From NCBI GenBank assembly GCA_002712845.1, contig PAUV01000061.1, positions 8,573 through 19,961 of the forward strand: a stretch of 11,389 bases of DNA. Direction: 5' to 3'. A program made the translations under genes and the position numbers. Below the pieces are notes generated by a model. It did not search any database. It was not told the DNA's origin and saw only the letters and a program-made list of their open reading frames with translations. Numbering within the stretch: the stretch's first letter is position 1; each line of letters starts with the position of its first letter. Positions 4,638-11,389 of the stretch are shown piece by piece. This DNA comes from Rhodopirellula sp. (GTDB lineage: Bacteria; Planctomycetota; Planctomycetia; Pirellulales; Pirellulaceae).

Positions 4638-6721
4638 CAACCCTCAGGCCGTGCTACCAAATCGATGGTTACCGAAAGGGACTCACCGTCCCGCTTCACC
4701 GTGACTGGCATTTTCTGCCCGGGCGAGCGTGACCGCATGAATTCCAACACTTGCTGCGAGCTCTTGACCGACTTATCGCCGAGTGTTTCCAACAAATCAC
4801 CCGTCTTCAATCCGGCACGCTCCGCTGGTGCTCCTTGAACCAACCCTGAAATCACCACTGAATTATTGCGATTTTCCACCGAAACCCCCATATAAGCGGT
4901 GATTTGCCGGCGAACACGCACACGATTCTCTGTCTCAGCATATTCCGGACGCTGCTCCAAAGTCGCTAATTCATAAGTGACGTCAGAAACTATATCGGTT
5001 ATGCGGGTTAGTCCACCAAACTCGATTTTGTCGAAATCGTCAGTTGGACGGTGGTAATTGTCGTGCAACCCTGTGAAGAAGAACAAAACAGGCACACCCG
5101 CGGTGTAAAACGACTGGTGATCACTCGGACCATATCCCGAAGGCACCTTGAACAAGTCAAACTTGTAATCCTCGTTTGCCCTCTCAACGAGACCGTCAAA
5201 CGTCGGCGCCGATCCCGTCCCATAAATCGTCAATTCGTTGTCTCGCAAACGCCCTACCATGTCGAGGTTTACCATTGCAACGGTCGACTCAAGTGGAATT
5301 ACCGGGTTCCTCACGTAATGCTGACTCCCCAGCAAACCACGCTCTTCTGCACTAAAACCCATGAACAGAATCTGACGATGCGACTTCGCATCAGCCAAAC
5401 GACCCACCATTTGCCCTGCAATTGCCAGCATCGCAGAGGTGCCGCTGGCATTATCATCCGCCCCGTTGTGAATGGCGACAGTCCCAGGAGCCAATGAACC
5501 ATAGCCCCCCATGCCAACATGATCGTAGTGTGCGCCGACTACGACGGTTTGATCAGCCAAACCCCCTTTACCGGGCAACAGCCCTAAAACATTGCTCGTG
5601 TTTGCTACCGAGGGCTTCAGTTCCACTCTCAGGTTAGCAGTCACACCGACGAGCGCCGTACTTTGTGGGCTTCCTGTCGCATCGATCGCTGCTTCCAGTT
5701 CCGCGAGCGTCTTACCGCCGGCAGTCTTGGCCAAAGCATTTGAAATCACATCACGCGAGACCGAGACGATCGGAATCGAGTCTTGGTTCTCTCGTCGAAT
5801 CCCTGCGTCCGTAAGCCCAAGAACTCCTTGCTGAACATTCGCCAAACTTTCATCCAATGAATCGATCATCTGCTTGGCATTGGTAATTTTCTCTTTGATG
5901 GACTTACGATTATTCGTTGCGTCAGCTGGCAATGTTTTCAATTGCTGCGCAAGCTGCGTGTTGCGCGCTCTCTCTTGGTCGATCCGTTGCTTTACATTCT
6001 TGACGGCTTCCTCGACGCTTGCCGGATCGTTGACAATTACAACGGCCTTTGCACCATGCTTGATTGCATTCTCGATTTTGGTGGCAAAGAACGCATGACG
6101 AGTATTTTGAGTGCCAGAAAATTTGCTATCGGGATCACTCGCTTGCGGCTCTTTCCGCAAAACAATCACAACCGCTCCCTCAACATCGACGTCAGCGTAG
6201 TCATCGTAATCAAGCCTGGGAGCAGTGACACCGTAGCCAGCGAACACAACCGGCCCCTTGATATTTGCTTTACTACTGCCTAGCGCCAGTGGCATCAGCC
6301 CCTGATTGAGATTCACTACGATCTCACCGAAATCCGCATCATTACTTGATAACGTCAAACGATTATTCCTAGCGGCCCCAACGCTCGAGCCCAACTTGAC
6401 GGCAAACGGTTGCCGAGGCTTTCCGTCAACCAGATCGGTTTTCAACCCGATGCCGTTCATGCGATCAACCAGATAGCTAGCCGCTACCTCAATCGTCTCG
6501 TCAGTGACGCTTCGGCCACGCAATTCCTCGCTAGCAAGAAACTTGATGTCGGCGCGTAATTGGGCTTCGGTTGCATCGGCAACTTGCGTGTCGGAACCAG
6601 CATCAGCCAAAGCAGTGAGCTGATCATTGCCCACGCCCACGTCCTTCTGTTGTGCCCTCAGGGGAACACTCGCCGTCACAATTGACAGACAAGCCACAAC
6701 GACAAAACAAGTGTTTCTCAC
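4637..6721 (-). CDS. Secreted M28-family zinc peptidase with PA and C-terminal PDZ domains
   Basis: A probable exported aminopeptidase of 694 residues with two co-catalytic zinc ions. A signal peptide covers residues 1-23, with likely cleavage after PLRA. A PA-type domain lies at about 155-235, and a Lys/Gln/Glu-rich, probably coiled-coil insert at about 238-300. The M28 catalytic domain spans about 370-590: GAHYDH (His398), GADDNASG (Asp423), SAEERG (Glu459, the expected general base, and Glu460), NLDMVGR (Asp487) and NYHRPTDD (His557), so all expected metal ligands are present. A PDZ domain lies at about 611-688. The frame also opens at a TTG (6736), but the GTG at 6721 has GGAA 9 bases upstream and gives the more typical signal peptide. 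The substrate is unknown, and the PDZ domain may bind C-termini or position clients. Confidence 0.88.
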   Translation of the reverse strand: MRNTCFVVVACLSIVTASVPLRAQQKDVGVGNDQLTALADAGSDTQVADATEAQLRADIKFLASEELRGRSVTDETIEVAASYLVDRMNGIGLKTDLVDGKPRQPFAVKLGSSVGAARNNRLTLSSNDADFGEIVVNLNQGLMPLALGSSKANIKGPVVFAGYGVTAPRLDYDDYADVDVEGAVVIVLRKEPQASDPDSKFSGTQNTRHAFFATKIENAIKHGAKAVVIVNDPASVEEAVKNVKQRIDQERARNTQLAQQLKTLPADATNNRKSIKEKITNAKQMIDSLDESLANVQQGVLGLTDAGIRRENQDSIPIVSVSRDVISNALAKTAGGKTLAELEAAIDATGSPQSTALVGVTANLRVELKPSVANTSNVLGLLPGKGGLADQTVVVGAHYDHVGMGGYGSLAPGTVAIHNGADDNASGTSAMLAIAGQMVGRLADAKSHRQILFMGFSAEERGLLGSQHYVRNPVIPLESTVAMVNLDMVGRLRDNELTIYGTGSAPTFDGLVERANEDYKFDLFKVPSGYGPSDHQSFYTAGVPVLFFFTGLHDNYHRPTDDFDKIEFGGLTRITDIVSDVTYELATLEQRPEYAETENRVRVRRQITAYMGVSVENRNNSVVISGLVQGAPAERAGLKTGDLLETLGDKSVKSSQQVLEFMRSRSPGQKMPVTVKRDGESLSVTIDLVARPEG

Positions 6722-6924
6722 GGGATAAAATTCCAAGATGACAGTGAGTCAAGATAACAGCGACAAAGCACACCACCTGACATTCATGCCAGTCGCCACG
6801 CAAATCCAGCCAGAGCGACTCGATCTCAATCGCTTCGACCCGGCGTGACTCGCGGACTGGTGCCAATCCCGCAAACCACAGCGTTACCCACCAGGACTAT
6901 GCACTCACTGCTGCCCCAAGGAGA

Positions 6925-9900
6925 TCACGCTAATCCTTTCTTTTCACCACGCTCGATGAGGAACAGCAAGATAGGACTCGCGATAAAGATCGAGCTATAG
7001 GTACCGGCAATCACACCAACCACGAGTGCGAACGCGAACGCATGAATGCCTTCGCCGCCAAACCAATAAAGCAACATCACCACAATCAGCGTGGTTATCG
7101 AAGTGAGCAATGTTCGGCTCAATGTCTGATTGATACTGACATTGATCATGTCGCCGGTCAACTTTGGAGCCTTACCCTTGGTCTCACGAATACGGTCAAA
7201 AACGACAATCGTATCGTTCAGTGAATAACCAATGATGGTCAGGATGGCTGCTACTACTGTCAGACTGATTTTGAATTCATCAATTTGAAGGAAGCCGAGG
7301 GCACCAGCAACGTAAGCACTGACAGCGATCGCCCCCAACGTGATCAGCACGTCGTGAAGCAGAGCAGCGACCGCGGCAAAACCGTAGATCACACGTTGGA
7401 ATCGGAACCAAATGTAGGCAATGATGCACAACAAACTGGCAAAAAGAGCACCAAACGCTCGGCCAATCATGTCTTCCGCCACCCGAGCACCCACCGAGCT
7501 ACTGCTAATCCAGACGGGCTCCTGACTCATATCAGTCTTCAAAGCAGCCATGACCTTGCCCGCCTCAACTGCAGGCAAGTTCAACACAACTTCCCACTGC
7601 TCAAACGGCAGTTCTGAGTCAGCTTCCCAAGCCTCTATCCCATCACCCATGGGAGTCAGGTTGATACTTGCATCTGTCAGAACAACCTTAGCGTTCACAG
7701 CAGCAGCAAGCACCTTCTCCTCGAGAGTTGTACGGTTAGCCTTGGCACGGCCTGCACCTTCATCGCCGCCAATGCCCAGCGTGATCACCGCTGCACTCTC
7801 TACCACAACAACATCTTGGCTATCGTCTCGAGGAGCTACCTCGGCAGACGGGGTGGTCGAACCGTTAGCCGAATCGCTGCTGGCGGCGGCAGTAGCACCC
7901 TCGTCGGCAGCACCCTCGTCGGCAGCAACAGTTGCATCGGAAGCAGCAGTTTCCGCAGGTGCAACATCGGAGGCATCTGCCTCGGTCGATTCAGCGTCGC
8001 TGCTTTGACCAGCAGGGCTCGCCGGCTTGTCAGCCCCAGAATCCTGCGTTTGCTCAGCAGACTCATCTTGAATTGGCGCTGAGATATACATTAATCCGTT
8101 TCCGAAACTCTTGTCGGCATTGGGTCGCCATGAAGATTGCTTATCAACGTCACCGTCTTTCGGTTTGATCGAGACGCTATAGGTAACCAAATCGATCGGC
8201 GTACCCTCAAAAGCTTGAGCAACCAGCTGCTTCAAGTCGTTGACTTGCTCTTGCGATGTATCAACCTTGTAAACCGTTTGCTCAGGGACCCCGTTGACGG
8301 AAACACCATTGACCGTAAAGGGAATCTTCTCCTGCCCTTCTTGGTCCATGTAAGCAGCGATAACGCCGCGAATTTTTTCGGTTTCAGTGGGCTCATTGAC
8401 CCGGAACTGCACTGAAGAACCACCAGCAAAGTCGATATCGAAAATCCCCTTGCCCCTCGAAACCAGAGAAGCGACTCCGATCACGATCAGAATCCCTGAG
8501 ACCGCAAGTGTCAGCTTGCCTTTACTCACAAAGTCCAAGCCATTCTCTCCCGAGAAGCTTGCTCGAATCCTGTTGACCGTATCGGCCATACTGAGCGAAA
8601 CAAACCCATGTCGCTCCGCGATATCGAAGATGGTGCGGGATACATAGATCGCTGTGAACATGGAGAACAGAATCCCCAGGATCAACGTGACAGCGAATCC
8701 ACGAATCTGGTCGGTACCAATCGCATAAAGCACAAAGGCTGTGATCAGCGTCGTCAGGTTGGCGTCGACAATCGTGACCGTTGCCTTGGCAAATCCATTG
8801 CGAATCGCCATTCGGACCGCGGCCCCTTTCTTGAGCTCTTCGCGAATGCGTTCAAAAATCAGCACATTGGCGTCAACGGACATACCCACGGTCAACACAA
8901 GACCCGCCAAGCCCGGCAAAGTCAGTGGTTGATTGATCAAAACCATGGTAGCAAGGATCATGGCAAGGTTCATCACCAAGGCCACGCAGGCAACAAAACC
9001 AGCGAATCGGTAATAAACCAGAATGAAAACCAAAACCAAGAGCAGAGACGCAATGATCGCTGTGATGCCTTTCTGGACGGTGTCTTTACCCAAGGTGGCG
9101 TCGATTTGATTCTCAGCAATGGGCTGCTTTGTCAACGCTGCGGGCAGCTGGCCAGCCTTGAGAATCTGCACGAGGGAATCAACTTCCTCACGCGTAAAGT
9201 TACCCGTGATTCGCCCATCTTTGCGAATTGGCTGAAGAATATTGGGGGCAGACAGAAGACTGTCGTCCAACACAATGCCCAACTGTGACTGGTCATTTCC
9301 TCGCGGGGCGTTGTTTGTCGTCAGCGCGAAGAACTTCCCTGACCCGACATCCGTCAGCGTAAAAGCAACTGCAGGCGACCCATTTTGATCGAAAGTGCTC
9401 GCTGCGAACGCTAAATCAGAACCTGTCACATCGAGAACTTTATCATAGATCATCAGCACCTCTAGATCTTTGATCTCTTGGGTCTTTGCCCAGTCAGCCA
9501 ATGCCTGTCCATCACCGCTGAAATTCGGCGGCTTCACGATTGCCCCATTTTTTCCATTCCTCAGCGTGCCGTTGCTGACGTCCACGCGGAAAGGATTTTC
9601 TTGGCCCTCAACATCTTTCTTCTCGCGGTCAACGCTGGCCCAAATCGCCACTTGGACGCCGTCATCAGTCAGGACGCTTGCTTGCGTCGCTTGCACACCA
9701 CCTTTAGACGCCTGTGTTTTCGCAAGATCGATTTGTCCCGCGTGCTGCCTCTCGTTTGCAACGATGGCGAACCGCAGAACGCCAGCTTCCTCGACCAAAC
9801 CTTTAATACGATCCACTTCCAGTTGATCGACCTCGGGAACGATAATTTCGATTTGCTTCTCGCCGTAAGGACGAAGCACAATTTCCTGCGTGCCGCTTGG

Positions 9901-10317
9901 ATTGATGCGGCGCGTCAAAGGCTCAATGAGATCCTCTGACACGACTCGTTGCCCCCCAGCGTCGGCAAGTGACTTCAGTTTTTCCGGGTTCAGCTCATAT
10001 ACGAGAATGGTGCCGCCACTGAGGTCGACCCCATAGCCAGGCCACCTGTTCACTAGCACAACCGAACTCGCGGTGATTGCCAGCAGAACCCAACCGAAGC
10101 GGGTGCCACTGGTTGGCATCCGCAGCGACTTGGACAGAAAGTTTCCCAGGACAAATGGCAGGATAAGAACTGCCAGCACGACAACGAGCGCAATGAGTGA
10201 ACGGACGGGAATACCGAACCAGACATCATCCAGCCAGCTGGTCTCCACCACCGGTGCCTCAGTTTGGGCAAGTGTCAGGCAGTGAAACGCAATATTGGTC
10301 AAAAAAGAGCAGTCCAT
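6925..10317 (-). CDS. secDF: Fused SecD-SecF protein translocase subunit
   Basis: An inner-membrane RND-type factor that uses the proton gradient to pull proteins out of the SecYEG channel. The 1130 residues join SecD (about 1-580) and SecF (about 590-1130). GVDLSGGT (96-103) opens the SecD periplasmic domain. GMSVDANVLIFERIREE (478-494) is the SecD signature, and IGYSLNDTIVVFDRIRE (1029-1045) its SecF counterpart, keeping the acidic residues Asp482 and Asp1035. Transmembrane clusters lie at about 417-560 and 953-1120. Two features are odd. There are two hydrophobic segments (about 40-60 and 73-90) before the first periplasmic domain, where one is usual. The first SecF periplasmic domain (about 622-945) is interrupted by an acidic, Ala/Ser-rich linker at about 745-838. 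The ATG at 10317 lacks a Shine-Dalgarno sequence. A GTG at 10251 has GAGG 5 bases upstream and is a serious alternative start. Confidence 0.93.
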   Translation of the reverse strand: MDCSFLTNIAFHCLTLAQTEAPVVETSWLDDVWFGIPVRSLIALVVVLAVLILPFVLGNFLSKSLRMPTSGTRFGWVLLAITASSVVLVNRWPGYGVDLSGGTILVYELNPEKLKSLADAGGQRVVSEDLIEPLTRRINPSGTQEIVLRPYGEKQIEIIVPEVDQLEVDRIKGLVEEAGVLRFAIVANERQHAGQIDLAKTQASKGGVQATQASVLTDDGVQVAIWASVDREKKDVEGQENPFRVDVSNGTLRNGKNGAIVKPPNFSGDGQALADWAKTQEIKDLEVLMIYDKVLDVTGSDLAFAASTFDQNGSPAVAFTLTDVGSGKFFALTTNNAPRGNDQSQLGIVLDDSLLSAPNILQPIRKDGRITGNFTREEVDSLVQILKAGQLPAALTKQPIAENQIDATLGKDTVQKGITAIIASLLLVLVFILVYYRFAGFVACVALVMNLAMILATMVLINQPLTLPGLAGLVLTVGMSVDANVLIFERIREELKKGAAVRMAIRNGFAKATVTIVDANLTTLITAFVLYAIGTDQIRGFAVTLILGILFSMFTAIYVSRTIFDIAERHGFVSLSMADTVNRIRASFSGENGLDFVSKGKLTLAVSGILIVIGVASLVSRGKGIFDIDFAGGSSVQFRVNEPTETEKIRGVIAAYMDQEGQEKIPFTVNGVSVNGVPEQTVYKVDTSQEQVNDLKQLVAQAFEGTPIDLVTYSVSIKPKDGDVDKQSSWRPNADKSFGNGLMYISAPIQDESAEQTQDSGADKPASPAGQSSDAESTEADASDVAPAETAASDATVAADEGAADEGATAAASSDSANGSTTPSAEVAPRDDSQDVVVVESAAVITLGIGGDEGAGRAKANRTTLEEKVLAAAVNAKVVLTDASINLTPMGDGIEAWEADSELPFEQWEVVLNLPAVEAGKVMAALKTDMSQEPVWISSSSVGARVAEDMIGRAFGALFASLLCIIAYIWFRFQRVIYGFAAVAALLHDVLITLGAIAVSAYVAGALGFLQIDEFKISLTVVAAILTIIGYSLNDTIVVFDRIRETKGKAPKLTGDMINVSINQTLSRTLLTSITTLIVVMLLYWFGGEGIHAFAFALVVGVIAGTYSSIFIASPILLFLIERGEKKGLA
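7895..7924. repeat. 15-bp tandem duplication within secDF
   Basis: The 15-bp unit GCACCCTCGTCGGCA occurs twice, head to tail and exactly. It encodes part of the repeated ADEGA in the acidic linker (about residues 798-808). The duplication keeps the reading frame and looks like recent slippage in a low-constraint segment. Confidence 0.85.
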
Positions 10318-10449
10318 CGTTATTTTCTGAATCGAGGATTCGTGTTTGTTTTATTTCTTCTCTGCCGTTCAGTTTGCTTTTCGCAAAACGCACCGAACGT
10401 GCAGATTGTGGTTACTCAGATCGGCTTCAGTGCCGTTTTTCATACTTAC

Positions 10450-10908
10450 TCAGCCTTCATCTTCGCTGCCGGATTTACCGCCATCGGCTTGCTCTGCTGC
10501 CGCGTCACCGCCAACCCTGGCAATGGCTGATCGATTGACACGAATGCGGACGTTCTGTTTGTCGTCGATGCGAATCGTTACCACTTGACTGTCTGGCCTC
10601 GCGGAGACCACGACGCCGTGGATTCCACCGGCAGTGACGACGCGATCATTTTTGCCAATTTGCGACAACATCTGCTGCTCTTTTCGTTTTCGCTTCTTCT
10701 CAGGAGCGAGGACGATGAAGTAGAACAGAAAAAACAAAATGCCGATCGGCAGTAGTGGGTTCTCGAATAGCAACCCGAGGCCACCCGGATTTCCAGCAGC
10801 TCCCTTCGCTGCAGCCCCCGCCGCTCCACCGTCGGGCGCAGCGGCAACTTCCTGAGCAAGAAGCCCCAGAAATTCGATTGGAACCGATAAAACAGTCTCT
10901 ATGATCAA
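10450..10908 (-). CDS. yajC: Preprotein translocase accessory subunit YajC
   Basis: YajC is a small membrane protein that associates with SecDF. This 152-residue version has a Gly/Ala-rich N-terminal part (about 20-48) and one transmembrane helix (about 52-68). The family motif follows: APEKKRKRKEQQ (68-79), then NDRVVTAGGIHGVV (87-100). A beta-rich cytoplasmic domain runs to about 132, and the tail is acidic. The only suitable start is TTG at 10908, supported by GGAAGG 7 bases upstream. secDF follows after 132 bp, the usual yajC-secD-secF order, so they are probably one operon. The N-terminus is about 30 residues longer than in E. coli YajC and starts with a short hydrophobic stretch ending LLAQ, much like the start of the adjacent SecDF (LTLAQ). 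Confidence 0.93.
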   Translation of the reverse strand: MIIETVLSVPIEFLGLLAQEVAAAPDGGAAGAAAKGAAGNPGGLGLLFENPLLPIGILFFLFYFIVLAPEKKRKRKEQQMLSQIGKNDRVVTAGGIHGVVVSARPDSQVVTIRIDDKQNVRIRVNRSAIARVGGDAAAEQADGGKSGSEDEG

Positions 10909-10915
10909 ACGTCAG

Positions 10916-10921
10916 CCTTCC
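10916..10921 (-). promoter_or_regulatory. Shine-Dalgarno supporting the TTG start of yajC
   Basis: GGAAGG on the minus strand (10921-10916), 7 bases before TTG at 10908. Confidence 0.6.
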
Positions 10922-11050
10922 GCGTTGATGCGGCAAATTTGGCATGCAACGACCGCATGTTCAGTGGGCTCGCCAAGGTCCTTGACCCCGCGACTCCCCC
11001 CGGCATTTGGTCGCACGGACCGGTTACAGGGCCCTTTTTGCGAATGGAGC

Positions 11051-11079
11051 ATGATATGGAAGGTAAAAAAACGTCACAA
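11051..11079 (-). promoter_or_regulatory. Putative sigma70-type promoter of yajC-secDF
   Basis: On the minus strand TTGTGA (11079-11074) and TATCAT (11056-11051) are separated by exactly 17 bases. They match the -35 consensus at 4 of 6 positions and the -10 consensus at 5 of 6, with a seven-T tract in the spacer. Transcription would start near 11044, leaving a leader of about 135 bases before yajC. Confidence 0.5.
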
Positions 11080-11230
11080 GCCCAGCAATTTGAGCTGAGG
11101 CGTTAAAATCGTCGCCTTTGGGATCCGATATAGCTCCTGCCACGACCCAATCCCCACAGCTCGCCCTCGCTTCGGGTGGACACAAGCAACGACACGCCGA
11201 ACAGTGCCGGTCATCGAGGGTCTGCCGAAA

Positions 11231-11389
11231 ATGGCCCTGAACACGCCAATTACACATTATTCCTGTCGATCCATGCCCTTCCAATGCCCCAACTGGCCGC
11301 CCGACTGGCCCTCCATCGAAGCCGCCGCGGTCGCCGCGATCCAGTCTGGGCAGTGGGGACAGTACTACTCTGCTCTCACAAAAACTCTT
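11231..11389 (+). CDS. DegT/DnrJ/EryC1/StrS-family aminotransferase, N-terminal fragment
   Basis: The first 53 codons of a gene running off the right edge. PNWPPDWPSIEAAAVAAIQSGQWGQY appears as residues 20-45; read in two parts, a Trp-Pro-rich start (20-28) is followed by the helix and SGQWGQY turn (39-45) typical of the N-terminus of PLP-dependent sugar aminotransferases of this family. The active-site lysine and PLP-binding residues are outside the window. I choose ATG 11231, with GAGGG 10 bases upstream. An in-frame ATG at 11273 lacks a Shine-Dalgarno sequence, and a GTG at 11204 is also possible. Such enzymes transaminate keto-sugar nucleotides for surface polysaccharides, but members with other roles exist. 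It is transcribed away from yajC. Confidence 0.65.
   Translation, partial: MALNTPITHYSCRSMPFQCPNWPPDWPSIEAAAVAAIQSGQWGQYYSALTKTL

Larger units (their letters stand above)
10909..11230. other. Divergent intergenic region between yajC and the aminotransferase gene
   Basis: About 320 bp with no supported gene. It must drive yajC to the left and the aminotransferase to the right. I can propose a promoter only for the yajC side (11051-11079). The open frames that cross it have no recognisable domain. No tRNA or riboswitch was recognised. Confidence 0.6.

Noticed and set aside
6660..6721. Possible lipobox (VVAC) in the M28 peptidase leader
   Set aside because: The cysteine comes too early for a proper hydrophobic region before it; a signal peptidase I site after PLRA fits better.
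6624..6866. Minus-strand frame overlapping the start of the M28 peptidase
   Set aside because: Overlaps the signal-peptide region in another frame, starts at TTG, and carries no family motif.
6742..6910. CAGTGAGT and ACTCACTG at the two ends of the secDF-peptidase gap
   Set aside because: An 8-bp inverted pair about 150 bp apart with no duplicated target or mobile gene between; most likely chance.
7550..8008. Plus-strand Ser/Ala-rich frame of 152 codons opposite the SecF linker
   Set aside because: It only mirrors the low-complexity acidic linker of secDF.
8608..9288. Plus-strand open frame of 226 codons inside secDF
   Set aside because: Antisense to conserved SecD membrane segments; its His/Gln/Asn-rich translation is that of a shadow frame.
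10425..10445. Short plus-strand stem CGGC/GCCG followed by five T near the yajC end
   Set aside because: The stem is only 4 bp and lies on the strand without a gene to terminate.

Overview
This window looks like chromosomal DNA of a planctomycete, probably a Rhodopirellula-like member of the Pirellulales. That placement is an inference from three things: a fused SecD-SecF with a very long periplasmic insert, a lipid A gene cluster (lpxC, lpxA, oxidoreductase) next to an OmpH/Skp chaperone, and a secreted M28 peptidase carrying a PDZ domain. No database comparison was possible. I see no mobile element, CRISPR array, rRNA or tRNA.

Layout, read leftwards because almost everything is on the minus strand. 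At the right edge the first 53 codons of a DegT/DnrJ/EryC1-type aminotransferase run rightwards off the window. A divergent intergenic region of about 320 bp separates it from yajC and carries a good sigma70-type promoter for yajC. Then come yajC, secDF, the M28/PA/PDZ peptidase, ompH, lpxC, lpxA and a Gfo/Idh/MocA oxidoreductase that overlaps lpxA by 4 bp. About 600 bp follow with no convincing gene, holding a probable terminator and inverted repeats. At the left edge are the first 44 codons of acetyl-CoA synthetase (acs), also on the minus strand.

How the genes fit together: yajC and secDF encode the accessory part of the Sec translocase. The M28 peptidase and OmpH both carry signal peptides, so they are probable clients of that export route, and OmpH would chaperone outer-membrane proteins. 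lpxC, lpxA and the oxidoreductase form a lipid A operon: LpxA acylates the UDP-sugar, LpxC deacetylates it, and the overlapping oxidoreductase may modify the UDP-sugar before LpxA acts (GnnA-like; inference). Terminators seen after the peptidase gene, between ompH and lpxC, and downstream of the oxidoreductase suggest at least partly separate transcription units.

Start codons needed attention. lpxC, gfo and ompH start at GTG and yajC at TTG, each behind a clear Shine-Dalgarno sequence. The peptidase start is GTG or TTG, and lpxA starts at an internal ATG rather than at the farthest upstream GTG. I see no whole new system. The points most worth following are the shared basic-Ala-Ala C-termini of the three lipid A enzymes, the possible GnnA-type sugar chemistry, and the acidic linker that splits SecF.
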